Below, in pieces: positions 15,218-26,378 of a stretch of DNA of 64,000 nucleotides (positions within the stretch are counted from its first letter, which is position 1; each line of letters begins with the position of its first letter). The stretch is from DASZUK01 sp035547695 (GTDB taxonomy: Bacteria; Actinomycetota; Acidimicrobiia; Acidimicrobiales; RAAP-2): contig DASZUK010000008.1 of assembly GCA_035547695.1 (NCBI GenBank), positions 1 to 64,000 on the forward strand, written 5' to 3'. The notes beneath the pieces were generated by a model. The model had not been told where the DNA came from and ran no database searches. It saw nothing but the letters and a program-made list of their open reading frames with translations. Both the position numbers and the translations under genes were made by a program.

Positions 15218-16639
15218 GTGGCGACCGAGGAGACCCAGTACGACGTCGTCGTCATCGGTGGTGGGCCCGGCGGGTATGCCACCGCCCTCTACGGAGCGGC
15301 CGCCGGCCTCAGCGTCGCCATCGTCGAGCGGGACAAGGTCGGCGGCACCTGCCTGCACCGTGGCTGCATCCCGGCCAAGGAGTTCCTGGAGACCGCCGCC
15401 GTCTACCGGACCGTCGCGGGGGCCGGCGAGTTCGGCATCGGTGCCGGACAGCCCACGATCGACTTCTCGGTCAGCCAGGCCCGCAAGAACACCGTCGTCA
15501 ACCAGTTGTTCCGGGGCCTGCAAGGCCTGCTGAGCGGCCGCAAGGTCACCACCCTCTCGGGCACCGGCACCCTGCTGGGCGGCCGGCGGGTCCGGGTGGT
15601 CGACGGGGAGGACGCCGGCGCCGAGGTCACCGGCCGGCACGTCGTCCTGGCCGCCGGCTCGGTGCCCCGGACGCTGCCCGGCATGGACGTGGACGGTCGC
15701 CTGGTGCTCACCTCCGACGAGTTCTTGGACCTGGACCGGCTGCCGCCGAGCGTGGTCGTGGTCGGCGGTGGCGTCATCGGCTGCGAGTTCGCCTCCCTGC
15801 TGTCCGACCTCGGCACCAAGGTCACCATCCTGGAGGCCCTCGACAGCCTCCTGCTGGGCTGCGACCAGGACATCGTCCCGGTGATCGCCCGGTCGTTCCG
15901 CAAGCGCGGCATCGAGGTGATGACCGGGGTGCAGGTCACCGGCCACACCCCCAAGGAGGACGGCACCGGCACCACCGTCCACCTCGGTGACGGCCGGGGG
16001 GTGGAGGCGTCGATGGCCGTCGTGTCGGTCGGCCGCCGTCCGCGGACCGAGGGCCTGCTCGGCGAGGGCGCCGAAGTCCAGTTGGACCCACGCGGGTTCG
16101 TGCTGGCCAACCACTACCAGCAGACCCACGAGAAGCACGTCTGGGCCGTCGGTGACCTGGTGGCCAACGCCCCCCAGTTGGCCCACGTGGGGTTCGCCGA
16201 GGGCATCGTGGTCGTCAAGGGCATCCTCGGGGAGACCATGATCCCGGTCGACTACGACCGGGTGCCCTGGGCCATCTACACCCACCCCGAGGTGGCTTTT
16301 GCCGGCCTCACCGAGGCCCAGGCCGCCGCCCGGGGGATCGACGTGGTGATCAAGAAGGACCCGTTCGGCGGCAACAGCCGGGCCCGCATCATCGGAGACA
16401 CCGACGGCCTGGTCAAGGTCATCGCCGAGCGCCGGCCCGACGGCTCCGCCGGCGCCATCCTCGGCGTCCACATGGCCGGGCCGTGGGTCACCGAGCTGCT
16501 CGGCGCCGGCTACCTGGCCGTCAACTGGGAGGCCACCCCCGACGAGGTGGCCCATTTCGTCCAGCCGCATCCGTCGCTGTCCGAGACCTTCGGCGAGACG
16601 GTCCAGGCACTGACCGGAAGGGGACTGCACGTTGGCTGA
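15218..16639 (+). CDS. lpdA: dihydrolipoyl dehydrogenase (E3)
   Basis: A 473-residue flavoprotein that reoxidises dihydrolipoyl groups of 2-oxoacid dehydrogenase complexes with NAD+. It has the FAD motif VVIGGGPGGYA (11-21), the redox disulfide GGTCLHRGC (C45, C50), the second dinucleotide motif VVGGGVIGCEFA, and the C-terminal catalytic HPSLSE (H451). The GTG start follows a good ribosome site (gaggag at 15207-15212). The E2 gene overlaps its end by 8 nt, and lipBA follows, so E3, E2 and lipoylation form one operon. Confidence 0.95.
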   Translation: MATEETQYDVVVIGGGPGGYATALYGAAAGLSVAIVERDKVGGTCLHRGCIPAKEFLETAAVYRTVAGAGEFGIGAGQPTIDFSVSQARKNTVVNQLFRGLQGLLSGRKVTTLSGTGTLLGGRRVRVVDGEDAGAEVTGRHVVLAAGSVPRTLPGMDVDGRLVLTSDEFLDLDRLPPSVVVVGGGVIGCEFASLLSDLGTKVTILEALDSLLLGCDQDIVPVIARSFRKRGIEVMTGVQVTGHTPKEDGTGTTVHLGDGRGVEASMAVVSVGRRPRTEGLLGEGAEVQLDPRGFVLANHYQQTHEKHVWAVGDLVANAPQLAHVGFAEGIVVVKGILGETMIPVDYDRVPWAIYTHPEVAFAGLTEAQAAARGIDVVIKKDPFGGNSRARIIGDTDGLVKVIAERRPDGSAGAILGVHMAGPWVTELLGAGYLAVNWEATPDEVAHFVQPHPSLSETFGETVQALTGRGLHVG

Positions 16640-18257
16640 CGTGACCATGCCGCAGCTCGGTGAGACCGTCACCGAGGGCACCATCACCCGCTGGATGAAG
16701 GCCGTCGGCGACCAGGTCGTCCGGGACGAGCCACTGTTCGAGGTGTCCACCGACAAGGTCGACTCCGAGGTGCCCGCCCCGGCCTCCGGCGTGCTCACCG
16801 AGATCCTGGTGCCCGAGGGCGACACCGTCGACGTCGGCGCCCGGCTCGCCGTCATCGGTGACGCCGCCGGCGAGACCGCCGCGGCCCCGGCCGTTCCTCC
16901 CGCGGTGGCCGCCCCGGCTCCCGCACCGGCCCCGGAGGCCGCCCCCGCGCCGGCCCCGGAGCCGCCCCCCGCCCCGCCGGCTGCGCCCGCCCCGCCGGAG
17001 GCCCCGGTCGCCCCGGCTCCCGCCCCCCAGCCCGCTCCCGCCGAGGCGGCCGCACCGGTTGCACCGGTCGCCCCGCCGCCCGCGCCCGCCGAGGCGGCCT
17101 CACAGACTGCACCGCCGGCACCGGCACCGGCCGCACCGCCGTCCGACGATCCCCGGCTCCTTTCCCCGGTGGTCCGGCGGCTGTTGATCGACAACGGCAT
17201 CGACGCCGCCGACGTCGTCGGGACCGGCATCGGCGGCCGGATCACCCGGGAGGACGTCCTTTCGGTGATCGACGTCCGCCGCGCCGCAGCCTCGGCCGCC
17301 CCGGCTCCGGCTCCGGCCGCACCTCCGGCGGCTCCGCCCCCGCCCCCGGCGGCTGCCCCGGCTCCCGAGACGCAGCCACCAGCCGCGGCTCCTGCGCCGC
17401 CGGAGGCACCCCCGCCACCCGCCCCCGCCCCCGCACCGGCTCCGCCCCCGGCTCCGGCACCCGTCGCCCCGGTGGTGGCCCCGGCCCCTGCGCCGGTGGC
17501 GGCACCGCCGGCGGCCCAGCCGTCGGCGGCGGTCATGCGGCCCCCCGGCGACCGGGTGGTGCCGTTCTCGAACATCCGGCGGCGGACGGCCGAGCACATG
17601 GTCCGGTCCAAGGCCACCTCCCCCCACGCGTACATCGCCTACGAGGTGGACTTCGAGAACGTCGAGCGGGTCCGCCGGGCCTGGGGCGACCGGTTCAGGG
17701 CCGAGGAAGGGTTCTCGCTCACCTACCTGCCGTTCATCGCCCGGGCGACGGTGGAGGCCCTGCGGGAGTACCCGAACCTGAACGCCTCGGTGGCCGACGA
17801 CGCCCTGGTGCTGCACCAGCAGATCAACCTGGGCGTCGCCGTCGACCTGGACCACGAGGGGCTGATCGTCCCGGTGGTGCACCGGGCCGAGGAGATCACG
17901 CTGCGCGGCATCGCCCGGCGGGTGCGGGACCTGGCCGACCGGGCCCGGACCCGGCAGTTGACCGCCGACGACATCAGCGGCGGCACCTTCTCCGTCACCA
18001 ACGACGGGCCGTTCGGCACCTACTTCACGGTGCCCATCATCAACCAGCCGCAGGTGGCCATCCTGGGGACCGACGGCATCAAGCGCCGGCCGGTGGTGGT
18101 GGCGCTGCCGGACGGCAGCGAGTCCATCGCCGTCCACTCCGTCGGGGTGGTCGGCATGAGCTGGGACCACCGGGCCGTGGACGGGGCCTACGTGTCGTCG
18201 TTCCTGCGCCGCCTGGCCGACGTGCTGGGCTCCCGGGACTGGGCCGCCGAGCTGTAG
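16632..18257 (+). CDS. 2-oxoacid dehydrogenase E2 (dihydrolipoamide acyltransferase)
   Basis: A 541-residue E2. Domain order: one lipoyl domain with the lipoylated lysine K42 in STDKVDSE, a linker of about 95 residues almost only Ala and Pro, a peripheral subunit-binding domain (about 176-212, LSPVVRRLLIDNG), a second Ala/Pro linker of about 80 residues, and the catalytic domain with SWDHRAVDG (H513). TTG at 16632 is chosen as start because it gives MADVTMPQLGE, the usual family start, and ggaagggg lies 9 nt upstream; it overlaps lpd by 8 nt. It could serve pyruvate or 2-oxoglutarate; the nearby aceE favours pyruvate. Confidence 0.93.
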   Translation: MADVTMPQLGETVTEGTITRWMKAVGDQVVRDEPLFEVSTDKVDSEVPAPASGVLTEILVPEGDTVDVGARLAVIGDAAGETAAAPAVPPAVAAPAPAPAPEAAPAPAPEPPPAPPAAPAPPEAPVAPAPAPQPAPAEAAAPVAPVAPPPAPAEAASQTAPPAPAPAAPPSDDPRLLSPVVRRLLIDNGIDAADVVGTGIGGRITREDVLSVIDVRRAAASAAPAPAPAAPPAAPPPPPAAAPAPETQPPAAAPAPPEAPPPPAPAPAPAPPPAPAPVAPVVAPAPAPVAAPPAAQPSAAVMRPPGDRVVPFSNIRRRTAEHMVRSKATSPHAYIAYEVDFENVERVRRAWGDRFRAEEGFSLTYLPFIARATVEALREYPNLNASVADDALVLHQQINLGVAVDLDHEGLIVPVVHRAEEITLRGIARRVRDLADRARTRQLTADDISGGTFSVTNDGPFGTYFTVPIINQPQVAILGTDGIKRRPVVVALPDGSESIAVHSVGVVGMSWDHRAVDGAYVSSFLRRLADVLGSRDWAAEL

Positions 18258-18284
18258 GCGGCAGGGAACCGGGAGGCGACGGCG

Positions 18285-20108
18285 GTGCTGCGGGTCCGGC
18301 GGTTGGGGCGGGTGCCCTACGCGGAGGCGCTGGCCCTGCAGCGGGCGCTGGCCGGCCGGGCCGCCGACGACTACCTGCTGCTGCTGGAGCACCCCCACGT
18401 GTACACCCTGGGGGTCCGCGCCGACCCGGCCCACGTGCTGGTGGACCCGTCCACCGTCGGCGCCGCCCTGGCCCGCACCGACCGCGGCGGCGACGTCACC
18501 TACCACGGCCCCGGCCAACTGGTGGTGTACCCCGTCCTGACCCTGCCCGACCACCCCGGGGCGGCCCCGGAGCACGCCCGGGCGCTGGAGCAGGTGGTCA
18601 TTGACGCCCTGGCCGATCTCGGGGTGGCCGACGTCGGCCTCCTCGACGGCTATCCCGGCATCTGGCTGGGGGTGGCCGCCGGCCGGCCCCGCAAGGTGGG
18701 GGCCGTCGGCATCCGGGCGCAGCGGATGGCCGACGGCCGCCGGCGGACCACCCACGGCCTGGCCCTCAACGTGGCCTCCGACCTGGCCATGTTCGGGCAC
18801 ATCGTCCCCTGCGGCATCGCGGAGCTGCCGGTCACCTCGCTGTCCGCCGAGGGCCTGGGGCTGGACATGGAGCAGGTGGTGGCCGCGGTGACCGCACGGG
18901 CGGTGGCCCGGTGGGGGGACGGCGGTACCGAGCGGCAGGCGGTGTCCATGGCCGGGCCGGACCCGGCCTCGGTGCCGGCGTCGAGGCCGGCAGCAGCGAC
19001 GGCCGACCGGCCCGTCGACGGCGCCGTCCCCGTCGAACGGCCGCTGTTCCGCCGGCTCCGCCAAGCCGGGGTGGCCCCGGAGGGCGGGCTGGCCGTCAAC
19101 GCCCGAAAGCCGCCGTGGCTGCGGGTGCCGGCCCGGATGGGGGACGGCTACCGGCAACTGGGCCGTACCATCCACGACCTGGGGCTGGTCACCGTCTGCG
19201 AGGAGGCCGGCTGCCCCAACATCTACGAGTGCTGGGCCGACGGCACCGCCACCTTCATGGTCAACGGGTCCCGGTGCACCCGGGCCTGCGGGTTCTGCCT
19301 GGTCGACACCCGGCACCCCCTGCCCCTGGACCCCGGCGAGCCGGCCCGGGTGGCCGAGGCGGTGGACCGGATGCGGCTGGCCCACGCCGTGGTGACCTGC
19401 GTCGCCCGGGACGACCTGCCCGACGGCGGGGCCGGCGCCATCGCCGCCACCGTCGACGCCATCCGGCAGCGACGGCCACAGACGTCGGTGGAGGTGCTCA
19501 TCTCCGACTGCAAGGGTGATGGGCCGTCGCTGTCCCGCATCTTCGACGCCCGGCCCGACGTGCTCAACCACAACATCGAGACCGTGGCCCGCCTGCAGCG
19601 GGCCGTCCGCCCCTCCGCCGGGTACGCCCGCAGCCTGTCCGTCCTGGCCCGCGCCGCCGACGCCGGCCTGGTGACCAAGTCCGGGTTGATGGTCGGGCTG
19701 GGGGAGGACGACGACGAGGTGCTGGCCACCCTGGCCGACCTCCGGGCCGTCGGGGTGTCCATCGCCACCATCGGCCAGTACCTGCGGCCCAGCGCCGCCC
19801 ACCTGCCCGTGGCCCGCTGGTGGACCCCCGACGAGCTCCACCACCTCGGCGCCGCCGGCCGGGCCATGGGGTTCGCTCACGTCGAGGCCTCCCCGCTGAC
19901 CCGCTCCAGCTACCACGCCAAGGGCGCCGCCGCTGCTGCCGGCATCGCCCCCGGTGCGGGCGCCCCCGGTGCGGGCGCCCCCGGGGTGACCCCGGCCGCC
20001 GCCGGGCCGGCGGGCACCGACGCCGTCGTGCCGGCAGGCCCCATCCCGGCAGGCCTCATCCCGGCAGGCGCCGTCCCGGTGGCCCTGTCCCGGACCGGTC
20101 GGCCGTGA
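18285..20108 (+). CDS. LipB-LipA fusion: octanoyltransferase joined to lipoyl synthase
   Basis: A single 607-residue frame holding both enzymes of lipoate synthesis. Residues 1-212 are LipB: RGGDVTYHGPGQLVVYP (67-83), catalytic K137 (RKVGAVG) and C176 (HIVPCGI). It moves octanoate from acyl carrier protein to the lipoyl domain. Residues 257-545 are LipA: auxiliary cluster cysteines C305, C310, C316, the radical-SAM motif CTRACGFC (331-338) and the closing RSSY (540-543). It inserts two sulfurs. A 45-residue linker joins them and a 60-residue Gly/Pro/Ala tail follows. GTG start with gggagg upstream. It lies 27 nt after E2, its likely substrate. An internal start near 18939 could also give free LipA. 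Confidence 0.93.
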   Translation: MLRVRRLGRVPYAEALALQRALAGRAADDYLLLLEHPHVYTLGVRADPAHVLVDPSTVGAALARTDRGGDVTYHGPGQLVVYPVLTLPDHPGAAPEHARALEQVVIDALADLGVADVGLLDGYPGIWLGVAAGRPRKVGAVGIRAQRMADGRRRTTHGLALNVASDLAMFGHIVPCGIAELPVTSLSAEGLGLDMEQVVAAVTARAVARWGDGGTERQAVSMAGPDPASVPASRPAAATADRPVDGAVPVERPLFRRLRQAGVAPEGGLAVNARKPPWLRVPARMGDGYRQLGRTIHDLGLVTVCEEAGCPNIYECWADGTATFMVNGSRCTRACGFCLVDTRHPLPLDPGEPARVAEAVDRMRLAHAVVTCVARDDLPDGGAGAIAATVDAIRQRRPQTSVEVLISDCKGDGPSLSRIFDARPDVLNHNIETVARLQRAVRPSAGYARSLSVLARAADAGLVTKSGLMVGLGEDDDEVLATLADLRAVGVSIATIGQYLRPSAAHLPVARWWTPDELHHLGAAGRAMGFAHVEASPLTRSSYHAKGAAAAAGIAPGAGAPGAGAPGVTPAAAGPAGTDAVVPAGPIPAGLIPAGAVPVALSRTGRP

Positions 20109-20133
20109 CCGGCTCCAGCCGAGGGGGTCGGTG

Positions 20134-21084
20134 ATGGCGGCCCGGACCCGGGCGGCCCGGCTGGTGGCCCACGGCGAGCCGCTGGTGGTGGAGGACGTCG
20201 ACCTGCCCGAACCGGCCGACGGCGAGGTGGTGGTCACCATGCGGTACGCCGGCGTCAACCCGGTGGACCGGTACGGGGCGCTCGGCCGGGTGGCCCCGGA
20301 CGGGCCGGTGCCCCGGACGCTGGGCACCGAGGGGCTGGGCACCGTCGGTGACCGCACCGTGGTGGTCCACGGCGCCGGCCTCGGCACCACCCGGGACGGC
20401 CTGTGGGCCGGGGCGGCCGTGGTGCCGGTCGGGGCCATGGTGGACGTCCCGGCCGGGGTGGACCCGGTGGTGGCCGCCACCGTCGGGGTGGCCGGGGTGA
20501 CGGCGTGGCGGGCCGTGCACGACCTCGGCCGGGTGGGCCCCGAGGACCGGGTGCTGGTGCTCGGGGCCAGCGGCGGGGTGGGCAGCATGGTGGTGTCCAT
20601 GGCCGCGGCCGCCGGGGCGCAGGTGTGGGGGCAGACCGGCAGCGCCGCCAAGGCCGACTGGCTGGCGGCCCAGGGCGCCGACCAGGTGGTGGTGGCCGAC
20701 GCCCCCGGCCTGGTCGACCGGCTCGGGGACTACCGGCCCACCGTCGTCGTCGACCCCCTCGGCGGCGGGTTCACCGGGGCCGCCGTCCAGGCCATGGCCC
20801 CGCGGGGCCGGCTGGTCCTGTTCGGCACCTCGGCCGGCACCGAGGGGGAGGTGCCGCTGCAGCAGCTCTACCGCAAGAGCCTCACCGTGTACGGCTACGG
20901 CGGCCTGTCCGAGCCGGCCGACCGCATCAACCAGGGCATCGCCGACGTCCTCCGGGCGCTGGCCGACGGGGTGTTCACCGCCGCCGTGGACGAGGTGGTG
21001 CCGCTGGGCGACGTCAACCGGGCCCTGGACCGGCTCACCGACCGGTCGTTGCGGGGCAAGGTGGTCCTCGACCTGCAGGGCTGA
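20134..21084 (+). CDS. zinc-independent quinone reductase-like MDR oxidoreductase
   Basis: A 316-residue medium-chain reductase. YAGVNPVDRYGALG at the N-terminus has no zinc ligands, and the nucleotide motif is VLVLGASGGVGSMVV, so it belongs to the NADPH:quinone reductase (QOR) branch. VDPLGGGFTGAAVQ and the end LRGKVVLDLQG agree. Substrate unknown. ATG 20134 is preferred to the adjoining GTG 20131 because gaggggg (20121-20127) is then at normal distance. It follows lipBA by 25 nt but need not be related in function. Confidence 0.87.
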   Translation: MAARTRAARLVAHGEPLVVEDVDLPEPADGEVVVTMRYAGVNPVDRYGALGRVAPDGPVPRTLGTEGLGTVGDRTVVVHGAGLGTTRDGLWAGAAVVPVGAMVDVPAGVDPVVAATVGVAGVTAWRAVHDLGRVGPEDRVLVLGASGGVGSMVVSMAAAAGAQVWGQTGSAAKADWLAAQGADQVVVADAPGLVDRLGDYRPTVVVDPLGGGFTGAAVQAMAPRGRLVLFGTSAGTEGEVPLQQLYRKSLTVYGYGGLSEPADRINQGIADVLRALADGVFTAAVDEVVPLGDVNRALDRLTDRSLRGKVVLDLQG

Positions 21085-21089
21085 ACGTC

Positions 21090-21225
21090 CGGACCTGCAG
21101 GGCTGAACGTACGGACCGGGACGAGCGCCGGGCGGCTGGGTAGCCGGGCGGCTTGGCGGCTGAACGTCCGGGCAGTTGGGTAGCCGGGTATCCGGGTAGC
21201 CGGGTGCCGGGCGTGGGTTGGGCCC
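21090..21225. repeat. degenerate short repeats between the reductase and udgX
   Basis: Copies of ctgaacgtccgg and gggtagccggg are scattered in the gap. It looks like replication slippage; no gene or promoter is clear. Confidence 0.6.
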
Positions 21226-21250
21226 CGGGCGCGGCGGGCAGGGTCCTGGT

Positions 21251-21880
21251 ATGGGCGCCGAGGAGTACCTGCCGGCCGGGGCCGACGACCTGGACACCTT
21301 GGCGGAGGCCAGCGCCGGGTGCCACGGCTGCGACCTCTACAAACGGGCCACCCAGACCGTGTTCGGCGTCGGCGACCCCCACGCCAGGGTGATGCTGGTG
21401 GGGGAGCAGCCCGGTGACCGCGAGGACCGGGAGGGCCTGCCGTTCGTCGGCCCCGCCGGCCGGCTGCTGGACGAGGCATTGGAGGAGGCCGGGCTGGACC
21501 GGGGGTCGCTGTACGTCACCAACGCCGTCAAGCACTTCAAGTGGGAGCAGAGGGGGAAGGTGCGGCTGCACAAGCAGCCGTCCGTCCGGGAGGTGTCGGC
21601 CTGCCTGCCGTGGCTGACCGCCGAGATCAACCTGGTCGACCCCGCCCTCGTGGTCTGCCTCGGTGCCACCGCCGCCCGGGCCCTCCTGGGCCCGTCGTTC
21701 CGGGTCACCCGGCAGCGCGGCGAGGTGCTGGACGGGCCCTTCGGGGTCCCCACCACCGCCACCGTCCACCCGTCCGCCATCCTGCGCATCAGGGACGACG
21801 CCGACCGCCAGGCCGAGCGCCGGCGGTTCGTGGACGACCTCCGGTCGGCCGCCGCGCAGGTCGCCGCCCGGCCAACCTGA
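21251..21880 (+). CDS. uracil-DNA glycosylase, UdgX-type
   Basis: A 209-residue iron-sulfur uracil-DNA glycosylase. GEQPGDREDREGLPFVGPAG (51-70) is the catalytic loop region, C24, C27 and later cysteines C118 and C136 can hold the 4Fe-4S cluster, and HPSA (173-176) is motif 3. The insert RGKVRLHKQP (101-110) matches the UdgX-specific loop KRIHQ, whose histidine forms a covalent bond with the uracil site; here it is H107. So this member probably cross-links to uracil-containing DNA rather than simply releasing uracil. ATG 21251 is the family-like start. Confidence 0.88.
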   Translation: MGAEEYLPAGADDLDTLAEASAGCHGCDLYKRATQTVFGVGDPHARVMLVGEQPGDREDREGLPFVGPAGRLLDEALEEAGLDRGSLYVTNAVKHFKWEQRGKVRLHKQPSVREVSACLPWLTAEINLVDPALVVCLGATAARALLGPSFRVTRQRGEVLDGPFGVPTTATVHPSAILRIRDDADRQAERRRFVDDLRSAAAQVAARPT

Positions 21881-21973
21881 CCCCGGCACCGGAACGGGCC
21901 TGACGCCGCCGCCTTCGACCGGCGGGGCCGGACGCCCGGGCGGCCCCGGCGGAGCCCCGGCCGCGCCGGCGGT

Positions 21974-25504
<3,531 letters not shown>

Positions 25505-25512
25505 CACCCGAA

Positions 25513-25518
25513 AGGCTA
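25513..25518 (-). promoter_or_regulatory. -10 box of leaderless metH transcript
   Basis: TAGCCT on the minus strand, 8 nt before the ATG at 25504. No cobalamin-riboswitch B12 box is seen in the 154-nt gap. Confidence 0.45.
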
Positions 25519-25561
25519 CCGGGGCTGCCGGGTGGCACCCGCCAGCCCGTCGGTCCCGGCC

Positions 25562-25612
25562 GGCCCGTTGTGCTGGACGGCCCGTTGTGCTGGACGGCCC
25601 GTTGTGCCGGGA
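25562..25612 (+). repeat. 17-bp tandem repeat, three copies
   Basis: ggcccgttgtgctggac at 25562-25578 and 25579-25595, and a third copy with changes at 25596-25612, between the divergent metH and adenosyltransferase genes. Confidence 0.92.
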
Positions 25613-25643
25613 CGGCCCCTGCCATGCCGGACGGGCCGGGGAG

Positions 25644-25649
25644 TAGCAT
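25644..25649 (+). promoter_or_regulatory. -10 box of cobalamin adenosyltransferase-pepA operon
   Basis: TAGCAT, 9 nt before the GTG at 25659; no ribosome site between. Confidence 0.45.
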
Positions 25650-25658
25650 CCGCCAACG

Positions 25659-26378
25659 GTGCCACCCCCTTCGACACGACAGCCGCGTATCTACACCCGC
25701 CACGGCGACGACGGCACCACCGGCCTCCTGTACGGCGGCCGCGCCCCGAAGGGGTCGCCCCGCATCGAGCTGAACGGCGCCGTCGACGAGGCCCAGGCCG
25801 CCCTGGGTGTGGCCCGGGCCGAATCGGACCCCGACGCCGAACTGGACCGGCTGCTGGTGTCCCTGGAGCGGGACCTGTACGTGCTGATGGCCGAGGTGGC
25901 CACCCTGCCGGAGCACCGGGACAAGTTGGTCGCCGGCACCACCCTGGTCACCGGCGACATGGTGGCCGCCCTGGAGGCCCGCATCGACGACCTGCTCGGC
26001 CGGTTCGACATGCCCAGCGACTTCGTCATCCCCGGCCACGACCGCTGCTCCGCCGCCCTGGACCTGGCCCGCACCGTGGTCCGCCGGGCCGAGCGGCTGG
26101 TCGGCACGGTGCCGGACCTGGCCGGCGACTCCCTGGTCGGGCCCTACCTCAACCGGCTGTCCGACCTGGTGTGGGCCATGGCCCGCTGGCAGGAGGGCGA
26201 GGAGCACCTGGTGGCCCGGGGGTCCCGGCGCCGGGGACGGCCCGCGGGTGCCGGCCCGACCGGCGGGGCCGACGGATCGGCGGCCGAGAGCGGGGCCGAC
26301 GGAGCGGCGGCCGAGAGCGGGCCCGACGGAGCGGCGGCCGAGAGCGACAGCACGGGAACGGGAGGTGACGCGGGCTGA
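25659..26378 (+). CDS. cob(I)alamin adenosyltransferase, PduO type
   Basis: A 239-residue enzyme that transfers the adenosyl group of ATP to cob(I)alamin, making adenosylcobalamin. The ATP loop is YTRHGDDGTTGLLYGG (near residue 10), followed by RIELNGAVDEAQAALG; the C-terminal helices hold VIPGHDRCSAALDLARTV and LNRLSDLVWAMAR, all family features. The last 45 residues are an extra tail made of an 8-residue repeat (about GADGAAAES), encoded by a 24-bp tandem repeat. The product is needed by the methylmalonyl-CoA mutase encoded at 35.9 kb. Its stop overlaps the pepA start by 1 nt. Confidence 0.9.
   Translation: MPPPSTRQPRIYTRHGDDGTTGLLYGGRAPKGSPRIELNGAVDEAQAALGVARAESDPDAELDRLLVSLERDLYVLMAEVATLPEHRDKLVAGTTLVTGDMVAALEARIDDLLGRFDMPSDFVIPGHDRCSAALDLARTVVRRAERLVGTVPDLAGDSLVGPYLNRLSDLVWAMARWQEGEEHLVARGSRRRGRPAGAGPTGGADGSAAESGADGAAAESGPDGAAAESDSTGTGGDAG

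Noticed and set aside
25505..25658. Cobalamin riboswitch between metH and the adenosyltransferase
   Set aside because: No B12 box or matching stems; the gap is short, mostly a 17-bp tandem repeat, and both genes have -10 boxes right before their starts.
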